A stretch of 7,470 nt of DNA, from contig CANLAC010000054.1 in the NCBI GenBank assembly GCA_947488645.1, forward strand, positions 1 through 7,470. Direction: 5' to 3'. Position numbers and translations under genes: made by a program. The notes under the pieces are model-generated. The model was not told the DNA's origin. It was given only the letters and a program-made list of their open reading frames with translations, and made no database searches. The first letter of the stretch is position 1; each line of letters opens with the position of its first letter. Shown one piece after another: positions 1 through 5,792 of this stretch. The DNA is from Actinomycetota bacterium (GTDB lineage Bacteria > Actinomycetota > Actinomycetes > Nanopelagicales > Nanopelagicaceae).

Positions 1-127
1 CAACCTCTCACTTGATGGTGTTGGCGTTTCTTACTCAGGTGGATACATCAACAAGTACAAGGCACAGATCGATAAGGCTGCTGCTGCAATCAAGTCAGGC
101 AAGATCAAGGTTCCAACAAAGCCATAA
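1..127 (+). CDS. BMP/PnrA-family nucleoside-binding lipoprotein, C-terminal end (5' truncated by window)
   Basis: Only the last 41 codons are inside the window (reading frame from base 2, stop TAA at 125-127). The tail contains DGVGVSYSGGYINKY followed by an alanine/lysine-rich helix and ends GKIKVPTKP. A final 'I.SGKIKVP' strand is a common C-terminus of BMP (basic membrane protein / PnrA, Med) substrate-binding proteins, which are extracytoplasmic lipoproteins that bind purine or other nucleosides and feed ABC importers. The signal peptide and lipobox lie upstream and cannot be seen. The family call rests on this short tail plus the context: the next three genes encode the matching ATPase and two permeases, and then come nucleoside-degrading enzymes. 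The other members of the transporter follow after a 112-bp gap with a strong hairpin, so this gene may be expressed at a different level from them. Confidence 0.85.
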   Translation, partial: NLSLDGVGVSYSGGYINKYKAQIDKAAAAIKSGKIKVPTKP

Positions 128-162
128 ACGCTTTTTGGAATAAACGCAATTAGAAAGTAGTG

Positions 163-210
163 TTTGGCCCAACAATGGAGTTAGATCTCCTTGTTGGGCC
201 AAATGCTTTT
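163..210 (+). terminator. Strong intergenic hairpin followed by a short T run; partial terminator or attenuator
   Basis: Arms TTTGGCCCAACAA (163-175) and TTGTTGGGCCAAA (191-203) are perfect 13-bp inverted repeats. Above a single unpaired T176, GGAG (177-180) pairs with CTCC (187-190), leaving a 6-nt loop TTAGAT (181-186). TGCTTTT (204-210) follows directly. The form resembles an intrinsic terminator, but the T tract is short and interrupted, so readthrough is expected. The downstream ATPase gene has no obvious promoter of its own in the remaining 30 bases. Such elements between a binding-protein gene and its permease/ATPase genes commonly let the binding protein be made in excess, by partial termination or by protecting the 3' end of the shorter mRNA. 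The structure is seen directly; the role is inferred. Confidence 0.75.
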
Positions 211-237
211 CTCGCAGTGATGGATAAAGGAGATCTA
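182..237 (+). promoter_or_regulatory. Shine-Dalgarno site of the ATPase gene and an exactly complementary anti-SD segment in the hairpin
   Basis: The ribosome binding site AAAGGAG (226-232) sits 7 nt before the GTG start at 240. The stretch AAGGAGATCTA (227-237) is the exact reverse complement, over 11 nt, of TAGATCTCCTT (182-192), which forms the loop and upper right arm of the upstream hairpin. Full pairing of these segments would hide the SD and would open the top of the hairpin (174-180 with 187-192), while the lower 11 bp of its stem could remain, giving a pseudoknot-like fold. Even with the hairpin intact, loop bases 182-186 could pair with 233-237. This allows two alternative states, SD free or SD masked. 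Whether it is used as a switch is inference; no known riboswitch class was recognised. Confidence 0.5.
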
Positions 238-239
238 CA

Positions 240-1745
240 GTGTCTGTAGCAGTAGAACTGCGACACATTAGTAAGCGCTTTCCTGGCGTTATTGCCAACA
301 AGGATGTCTCGCTGAAAGTTGAAACAGGCACTGTCCATGCTCTCGTCGGCGAAAATGGTGCTGGCAAGTCAACTGTTATGAAGATCCTTTATGGAATGCA
401 ACGCCCTGATTCAGGTGAAATTTTGGTCAATGGCCAAGCTGTTAACTTTAAAACTCCCAATGACGCAATCGATGCAGGCATCGGTATGGTCCATCAGCAC
501 TTTATGTTGGCAGATAACTTCACGGTGCTAGAAAACATTATTTTAGGCTCTGAGCCACAACACGGAGGCACTATAGATTTTGCAAGTGCCCGCAAAAAAG
601 TTGTTGAAATGGCCGAGCAGTATGGTTTAGATATTGATCCAGATGTTCTTGTTGAAGAGCTAGGTGTTGGACAGCGCCAAAGAGTTGAGATTCTAAAGGT
701 TTTGTTCCGCGGTGCTCGAATTTTAATTTTTGATGAACCAACCGCTGTTCTAGTCCCTCAAGAAGTAGATGATCTCTTCCAAGCACTTGAAGGTCTTCGT
801 GCTCAAGGAATGGCGCTAATTTTTATCTCACACAAGCTTGATGAAGTGTTGCGCGTAGCTGATGAAGTAACCGTTGTGCGCCAAGGCTCTACCGTGGCAG
901 AAGTTAAATCAAAAGATGTAACAGCGCGCCAGTTAGCTGAATTAATGGTGGGAAGTGAACTTCCAAAGCCATCAACATTGGGTCACACCCGCAGAGAAGA
1001 AATCACCTTGTCACTCAAGGATGTTTCAGTACCAACAACAACAGGCAGTCGTGATTTATTAGCAAATATCTCCTTTGATCTTCATGCTGGTGAAGTAATT
1101 GGAATTGCAGGAGTAGAAGGAAATGGACAGGCTGAATTAGTAGAAGCAATTATGGGTCTTCGTGATTACACCGGCTCTATCCAATTTAGTGGCTCATCAA
1201 TTGATGAATTAAGTGTGGCTGATCGCCATGATTTAGGTATTGGTTTAATTCCTGAAGATCGTCAGCGCCAAGCTTTAATGATGAATTCACCATTATGGGA
1301 GAACAGAATTCTTGGTCATCAGCGCGGTAAGCCTGTTATGCGCGGCTTTGTGATTGATAAGAAAGCGACGATGGATAGCACTCGCACAATCATGGAAGAG
1401 TTTGATGTTCGAGCCCCTGGTCCAGATACTTTGGCAGCTGCGCTCTCTGGTGGAAATCAACAGAAGTTTATTGTTGGTCGCGAGATGAGTAAGGCCCCAG
1501 CGTTGTTGGTGGCATCTCATCCAACCCGTGGTGTTGATGTTGGCGCACAAGGTGCAATTTGGGATGTTCTTCGCAAAGCGCGTGAAAAAGGAATGGCAAT
1601 TGTTTTGATTTCAGCCGACCTTGAAGAGTTAATTGGAATGTCTGATCGACTACTTGTCATGTTGCGCGGTGCAATTACTGCAGAACTTGATCCTGCAAAA
1701 ACTACTCCAGAGCAACTTGGCTCAGCGATGACAGGTGCCGCATGA
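240..1745 (+). CDS. Nucleoside ABC importer, double-domain ATPase subunit
   Basis: This 501-residue protein carries two fused ABC nucleotide-binding domains, as in the RbsA/MglA and NupA/YufO group, and would energise import from the cytoplasmic face of the membrane. Domain 1 is complete: Walker A GENGAGKST (37-45), Q-loop around Q86, signature LGVGQRQR (141-148), Walker B ILIFDEPTAVL (161-171) and H-loop H198. Domain 2 is degenerate: GVEGNGQ (291-297) has Q where the Walker A lysine should be, the Walker B region reads LLVASHPTRGVD (422-433) with S/H in place of D/E, and the H-loop region has SADLEE without the histidine. It keeps a good signature LSGGNQQK (402-409). This asymmetry is usual for the nucleoside subfamily, so ATP hydrolysis probably relies on one site. 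The GTG start is chosen for the strong AAAGGAG 7 nt upstream. The stop overlaps the next start in ATGA. Nucleoside specificity is inferred from the BMP protein and enzyme neighbours. Confidence 0.93.
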   Translation: MSVAVELRHISKRFPGVIANKDVSLKVETGTVHALVGENGAGKSTVMKILYGMQRPDSGEILVNGQAVNFKTPNDAIDAGIGMVHQHFMLADNFTVLENIILGSEPQHGGTIDFASARKKVVEMAEQYGLDIDPDVLVEELGVGQRQRVEILKVLFRGARILIFDEPTAVLVPQEVDDLFQALEGLRAQGMALIFISHKLDEVLRVADEVTVVRQGSTVAEVKSKDVTARQLAELMVGSELPKPSTLGHTRREEITLSLKDVSVPTTTGSRDLLANISFDLHAGEVIGIAGVEGNGQAELVEAIMGLRDYTGSIQFSGSSIDELSVADRHDLGIGLIPEDRQRQALMMNSPLWENRILGHQRGKPVMRGFVIDKKATMDSTRTIMEEFDVRAPGPDTLAAALSGGNQQKFIVGREMSKAPALLVASHPTRGVDVGAQGAIWDVLRKAREKGMAIVLISADLEELIGMSDRLLVMLRGAITAELDPAKTTPEQLGSAMTGAA

Positions 1746-2860
1746 GTAACTTGCTAACTAGAAAACTTTCTCCCAGCAAAGTTGGGTTAGCAATTGCTGC
1801 ACCATTGGCTGCAGCTATTTTCTCTATTGTTATTTCAAGCATCGCAGTCATTGTTAGTAAGAAATCTCCTCTTGAAGCATTTAAAACGATGTGGGAGTAC
1901 GGCACAGAAGCTGGATCCTTGATGGAGATCGTCAATACCGCTACCCCGTACTACATCGCAGCAATTGCTATTGCGGTAACTTTCAGAGCAGGTCTTTTTA
2001 ACATCGGTGTAGAAGGTCAATTGCGACTAGGTGCGTTGTTTAGTTGCTACATCGGAGCGATGTTTGTTCTTCCACCTGTTTTGCATGTCCTCGCAGTATT
2101 TATCGTTGCGATGACTTTCGGTGGATTGTGGGCGGCAATTGCCGCTTACTTGAAGGTTAAGCGCGGCGTTAATGAAGTTATCTCAACCATCATGCTCAAC
2201 AGCCTGGCTGGTGGGTTGTCTGCTTACTTACTATCCAAGCACTTTGCGCTAGTAGAAGAAGGTTCCAACAACCTACAGACTAAAGAGCTTCCTGCATCGG
2301 CCCAAGTACCTGATTTGATGCCACTTTTGCGCAAACTAGGCGTTGAAGATCAGCCTGGCGGAGGTGTCTACGGAATGTTCTTCGTAGCAGTTGCTCTCGG
2401 ATTTATCTTCTGGTTTGTTGTTAATCGCACACGTTTTGGTTTCGAATTACGTGCATCGGGATTAAACCCAATCGCAGCACGAGTGAGCGGCGTGAATTCA
2501 AAGAAGATGACATTTATTGCACTTGTTATATCGGGTGCCATTGCAGGACTTTCAGGTTTACCTGAAGTTCTCGGTCAAACACATTCTTATAACCTTGGCT
2601 TCCGTGCAGGAATCGGATTCTCTGCAATCGCAGTTGCCCTTTTGGGTCGCAACTCTGCAGGTGGAATGGCTGTTAGCGCACTCCTATTTGGATTCTTAGA
2701 AGTAAGTTCACGCTCATTGGAACTTATCGATATTGCACCAGAGACTTATGTGATTATGCAGGGATCTATCCTGTTGAGCTCTGTTGTTGCTTACGAAGTC
2801 GTCAGACGCTTTAAATTAACTTTGCAAAGCAATGAATTAGCAAAGGTGGTGCAGGCATGA
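1742..2860 (+). CDS. Nucleoside ABC importer, permease subunit 1 (BPD_transp_2 family)
   Basis: This 372-residue integral membrane protein is of the branched-chain amino acid/ribose/nucleoside permease family and resembles NupB/YufP. A first membrane helix spans about residues 14-38. Further hydrophobic segments lie near 66-84, 96-112, 113-136, 208-226, 256-275, 287-303, 305-320 and 335-355. Characteristic motifs are FRAGLFNIGVEGQ (81-93), GVNEVISTIMLN (142-153) and the cytoplasmic loop FGFELRASGLNPIAA, expected to contact the ATPase. A polar stretch near 165-205 is probably the extracytoplasmic loop seen in this subunit type. The start ATG shares ATGA with the ATPase stop, so translation is likely coupled; only a weak SD-like AGGTG precedes it. 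It should pair with the next gene's product as a heterodimeric channel. The family is certain; the exact substrate is inferred from context. Confidence 0.92.
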   Translation: MSNLLTRKLSPSKVGLAIAAPLAAAIFSIVISSIAVIVSKKSPLEAFKTMWEYGTEAGSLMEIVNTATPYYIAAIAIAVTFRAGLFNIGVEGQLRLGALFSCYIGAMFVLPPVLHVLAVFIVAMTFGGLWAAIAAYLKVKRGVNEVISTIMLNSLAGGLSAYLLSKHFALVEEGSNNLQTKELPASAQVPDLMPLLRKLGVEDQPGGGVYGMFFVAVALGFIFWFVVNRTRFGFELRASGLNPIAARVSGVNSKKMTFIALVISGAIAGLSGLPEVLGQTHSYNLGFRAGIGFSAIAVALLGRNSAGGMAVSALLFGFLEVSSRSLELIDIAPETYVIMQGSILLSSVVAYEVVRRFKLTLQSNELAKVVQA

Positions 2861-4086
2861 AAGCTATGAAGATCCTGCGTTATGCAACCATGCTTGTCTT
2901 TGTTTTGGCATCTATTCGCATCATTACCGGTGCTTCTGATCTGACGAGTACTGGAACAGCTTCCGCTGCTCTCCTCTTGTCTGTTCCAATTGTGTTGGCA
3001 GCGCTAGGTGGTTTGTTCTCAGAGCGTGCTGGTGTTGTAAACATTGGCCTTGAAGGCATGATGATCATGGGTGCATGGGCCGGTGGATACATTGGTTCAC
3101 AACATGGACCATGGGCAGGACTATTTGGCGCGGTCGTCTTTGGATCCTTAGGTGCATTGGTGCATGCAATCGCAACAGTTACATTTGGTGTTGACCATGT
3201 TGTCTCTGGTGTTGCTATCAACATCATCGCTGCAGGACTTGTTCGATACCTATCTACGCTTTTGTATCAAGGTGGATCATGGCCTGGACCATCACAATCT
3301 CCAGGAATTGAGACTATTTCACTTAATGGTTTACCTATCTTGTCCGGTGGTCAGTACTTTGGATGGAAGAGTCCGGATCTATTGGGCTCTATCGCAAACC
3401 TCAACTGGTTCTTCATCTCTGACTTTGCTTCAATTCTTCGTGGTTTAACGGGGGATGTTTCGTATGTAACTATTGTTGCAATTTCATTTGTGCCATTGGC
3501 TTACTTCATCTTATGGCGCACAGCATTTGGTTTGCGTCTGCGCAGTGCTGGAGAAGCTCCAACAGCTGCTGAATCACTTGGCGTTAATGTCTATGCGATG
3601 AAGTATGCAGGAGTAATGATTTCTGGTGGTTTAGCTGGATTAGGTGGTGGCTTCTTGGCCATCGTTGCTGCAAGTAATTACCAAGAAAATCAGGTAGCAG
3701 GCCGTGGATACATTGGCCTTGCAGCACTCCTATTTGGTAATTACCGTCCAGGTGGTTTGCTAGCAGGTGCTGGCCTATTTGGCTTTGCAGATGCATTACA
3801 ACTTCGTGATTCAACTGCGATCCATGCGCTACTTCTCTTTATCGTAGTGATTCTTGCATTTGTCGCTTTCAGAAAGTTCAAGGCTGGCAAGCAACTCAGT
3901 GCCGTACTAAGCCTAGGCTCAGCTGGATTTACATTGTGGTTCTACTTTGCAGTTGATGAACTTCCAGGTCAGCTTGTAACAATGACTCCATATATTGCAA
4001 CTATTTTAGTAATGGCACTTGCATCGCAAAGATTGCGAATGCCAGCTGCAGATGGAATGCCTTATCGTCGTGGTGGTTTGCGATGA
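2857..4086 (+). CDS. Nucleoside ABC importer, permease subunit 2 (BPD_transp_2 family)
   Basis: This 409-residue membrane protein is the second, different permease of the importer and resembles NupC/YufQ. Diagnostic motifs are SERAGVVNIGLEGMMIMGAW (55-74), GVDHVVSGVAINI (112-124) and the ATPase-contact loop FGLRLRSAGEAPTAAESLGVN (about 224-244). The core is followed by about 80 further residues with up to three more hydrophobic segments (about 326-344, 349-367 and 376-392), making it longer than the roughly 320-residue YufQ type. The C-terminus is basic and carries no known domain. The ATG start shares ATGA with the previous stop and is preceded by a good SD, AAAGGTGG (2842-2849). An alternative ATG three codons later is possible but is less consistent with the overlap pattern. 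It is expected to form the membrane pore with permease 1. The substrate class is inferred from context. Confidence 0.92.
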   Translation: MKAMKILRYATMLVFVLASIRIITGASDLTSTGTASAALLLSVPIVLAALGGLFSERAGVVNIGLEGMMIMGAWAGGYIGSQHGPWAGLFGAVVFGSLGALVHAIATVTFGVDHVVSGVAINIIAAGLVRYLSTLLYQGGSWPGPSQSPGIETISLNGLPILSGGQYFGWKSPDLLGSIANLNWFFISDFASILRGLTGDVSYVTIVAISFVPLAYFILWRTAFGLRLRSAGEAPTAAESLGVNVYAMKYAGVMISGGLAGLGGGFLAIVAASNYQENQVAGRGYIGLAALLFGNYRPGGLLAGAGLFGFADALQLRDSTAIHALLLFIVVILAFVAFRKFKAGKQLSAVLSLGSAGFTLWFYFAVDELPGQLVTMTPYIATILVMALASQRLRMPAADGMPYRRGGLR

Positions 4087-4484
4087 CCAATATAAATTGG
4101 GATCAGATTCATCAGGAAGCAATTGGAGCGATGAAGAACGCCTATGCGCCTTATTCAAAGTTTCCCGTCGGTGTTGCTGCCCTCGTCAGTGATGGTCGTA
4201 TTGCAACGGGTTGTAACGTTGAGAATGCAAGCTATGGCGTGGGGTTGTGTGCTGAGTGCGGATTAGTTTCTAATCTGATCTCAACCGGTGGCGGACGTTT
4301 AATTGCTGTTGTGTGCGTTGATGGACAAGGAAATTACTTAGCTCCGTGTGGGCGTTGCCGCCAATTGTTATTTGAACATGGTGGCCCTGAAGCGTTACTT
4401 ATGACCGATGATGGACCACAAAAAATGTCTGCGATGTTGCCCTGGGCTTTTGGCCCGGATGACTTAGACCGCAACGAGCGCTAA
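4083..4484 (+). CDS. cdd: Cytidine deaminase
   Basis: This is a 133-residue homotetramer-type cytidine deaminase, which hydrolyses cytidine and deoxycytidine to uridine and deoxyuridine plus ammonia in the cytoplasm. The zinc and catalytic signature is complete: NVENASYGVGLCAE (45-58) supplies zinc ligand C56 and catalytic E58, and PCGRCRQLLFEHGG (88-101) supplies zinc ligands C89 and C92. The N-terminal AYAPYSKFPVGVAAL (20-34) forms the conserved substrate-side strand. CAEC in place of the common CAER is the form I recall from actinobacterial enzymes such as that of Mycobacterium. Length is normal for the small bacterial class. The start overlaps the permease stop in ATGA and the stop TAA abuts the next gene, so the gene sits inside the transporter/catabolism operon. 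It would turn imported cytosine nucleosides into substrates for the downstream phosphorylase. Confidence 0.96.
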   Translation: MTNINWDQIHQEAIGAMKNAYAPYSKFPVGVAALVSDGRIATGCNVENASYGVGLCAECGLVSNLISTGGGRLIAVVCVDGQGNYLAPCGRCRQLLFEHGGPEALLMTDDGPQKMSAMLPWAFGPDDLDRNER

Positions 4485-4487
4485 GTG

Positions 4488-5780
4488 ATGGAAGCCTTTT
4501 CAGCCGCTGAAATCATTGCGGCAAAGCGTGATCACCATTCATTAACTGATCCTCAGATTGACTGGGTTATCGACGCCTACACACGAGGCGCTGTAGCTGA
4601 TGAGCAAATGTCAGCACTGCTTATGGCTATTTTGCTGAATGGAATGGAAAGTCGTGAGATTTCACGATGGACCGATGCAATGATCAACAGCGGCGAACGC
4701 ATGGAGTGGTCAGCACTCTCTCGCCCAACAGTTGATAAGCATTCAACTGGTGGCGTTGGCGACAAAATCACATTGCCACTTGCTCCTTTAGTCGCAGCAT
4801 GTGGAGCAGCGGTTCCACAATTATCTGGTCGTGGACTTGGCCACACAGGTGGCACTTTAGATAAGTTGGAATCTATTCCAGGATGGCGTGCTTCCCTGTC
4901 CAATGAAGAAATGCTTAAAGTCTTGCAAGAGTGCGGGGCAGTAATTTGTGCAGCAGGTGCTGGATTGGCCCCTGCCGATAAGAAGTTGTATGCGCTGCGT
5001 GATGTGACAGCAACTGTGGAAGCGATTCCGCTGATTGCATCATCGATCATGAGTAAGAAAATTGCTGAAGGAACAAGTGCATTAGTTTTGGATGTTAAAA
5101 CTGGTGCTGGTGCATTTATGAGCGATCCAGAGAAAGCAAAAGAGTTAGCCCACGTTATGGTAGGTCTCGGAAAGCGCGCTGGTGTTAAAACTTTAGCTTT
5201 AGTAACAGCGATGGATGTTCCGTTGGGATTAACTGCAGGTAATGCACTAGAAGTTCGTGAATCTGTAGAAGTTTTGGCTGGTGGCGGTCCATCTGACATT
5301 GTCGAACTGACAGTTTTATTGGCACAAGAAATGTTAGAGATCGCTGGCATAAAGGGTGCAGACCCTGCAGCTGCATTGAAAAACGGAAAAGCAATGGATG
5401 TGTGGCGCCAGATGATTTCAGCACAAGGCGGAGATCCTGATGCAAAGCTTCCAGTTGCAAAGGAAAATACAGTTGTGAATGCGCAGAGCAGCGGAACAAT
5501 TCTGTCTATGGATGCAATGAAGGTCGGAATGGCTGCCTGGCGTTTAGGTGCGGGGCGTTCTCGCCAAGGCGAAGCGGTCCAAGCCGGTGCTGGTATTGAG
5601 ATTCACGCTAAGCCAGGAGATGTTGTGAGCGCCGGATCACCGCTCTACACGCTCCACACAGACACCCCAGCCGCCTTTGCCAGGGCTTTGGAGTCACTGG
5701 AGAACTCTGTGAGTATTGGCGTTGTACCTGCCGGCGGTATTGATCGCTTGCCGTTAGTTATTGAACGTATTGTTGATTAA
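4488..5780 (+). CDS. deoA: Thymidine phosphorylase (possibly broader pyrimidine-nucleoside phosphorylase)
   Basis: This is a 430-residue family-3 glycosyltransferase/phosphorylase. It splits thymidine or deoxyuridine with phosphate into free base and 2-deoxyribose-1-phosphate. Numbered from the ATG at 4488, phosphate-site KHSTGGVGDK is 84-93 (H85), the family signature SGRGLGHTGGTLDKLES spans 113-129, and YALRDVTATVEAIPLIASSIMSKK gives R171, S186 and K190, the positions of the E. coli enzyme's active-site residues as I recall them. The C-terminal domain includes RLGAGRSRQGEAVQAGAGIE and a HAKPGD turn. A GTG at 4485, directly after the cdd stop TAA, is an alternative start adding one residue. 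Neither start has a strong SD, so translation probably depends on coupling to cdd. Just before the signature it has Q (VPQLSGRG), where E. coli DeoA has M and Bacillus Pdp has K, so discrimination between ribo- and deoxyribonucleosides cannot be settled from sequence. Confidence 0.93.
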   Translation: MEAFSAAEIIAAKRDHHSLTDPQIDWVIDAYTRGAVADEQMSALLMAILLNGMESREISRWTDAMINSGERMEWSALSRPTVDKHSTGGVGDKITLPLAPLVAACGAAVPQLSGRGLGHTGGTLDKLESIPGWRASLSNEEMLKVLQECGAVICAAGAGLAPADKKLYALRDVTATVEAIPLIASSIMSKKIAEGTSALVLDVKTGAGAFMSDPEKAKELAHVMVGLGKRAGVKTLALVTAMDVPLGLTAGNALEVRESVEVLAGGGPSDIVELTVLLAQEMLEIAGIKGADPAAALKNGKAMDVWRQMISAQGGDPDAKLPVAKENTVVNAQSSGTILSMDAMKVGMAAWRLGAGRSRQGEAVQAGAGIEIHAKPGDVVSAGSPLYTLHTDTPAAFARALESLENSVSIGVVPAGGIDRLPLVIERIVD

Positions 5781-5784
5781 GGGG
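5779..5784 (+). promoter_or_regulatory. Ribosome binding site of adenosine deaminase, overlapping the deoA stop
   Basis: AAGGGG begins within the deoA stop codon TAA and lies 8 nt before the ATG at 5793. It supports that start over the in-frame ATG at 5799, which would be 14 nt away. Confidence 0.6.
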
Positions 5785-5792
5785 CGAAGAAA

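Noticed and set aside
128..239. Search for a promoter of the ATPase gene or a known riboswitch in the gap
   Set aside because: No convincing -35/-10 pair with proper spacing and no recognisable riboswitch core was found. Only the hairpin and the SD-complementary segment can be supported.
95..367. Minus-strand open frame crossing the lipoprotein/ATPase gap
   Set aside because: It overlaps the ends of two convincing + strand genes and the hairpin, with no family resemblance and no SD-like context.
2880..3227. Minus-strand open frame of 115 codons
   Set aside because: It is antisense to permease 2. Its composition (Pro, Thr, Met rich) is the mirror image of a membrane-protein gene, with no recognisable motif.
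2678..3737. 14-nt direct repeat GCACTCCTATTTGG at 2678-2691 and 3724-3737
   Set aside because: Both copies encode A-L-L-F-G in membrane helices of related permeases, at non-equivalent positions. Shared codon choice explains it; there are no flanking repeats.
4485..4487. GTG directly after the cdd stop as the deoA start
   Set aside because: It is possible, but the adjacent ATG at 4488 is a stronger codon and gives residue numbering matching the E. coli enzyme. The difference is one residue and remains unsettled.
4577..5350. Long open frame (257 codons) on the minus strand opposite deoA
   Set aside because: It lies wholly antisense to a well-supported deoA, is rich in Ser/Pro/Ala as expected from complementing that gene's codons, and shows no domain or ribosome binding site.
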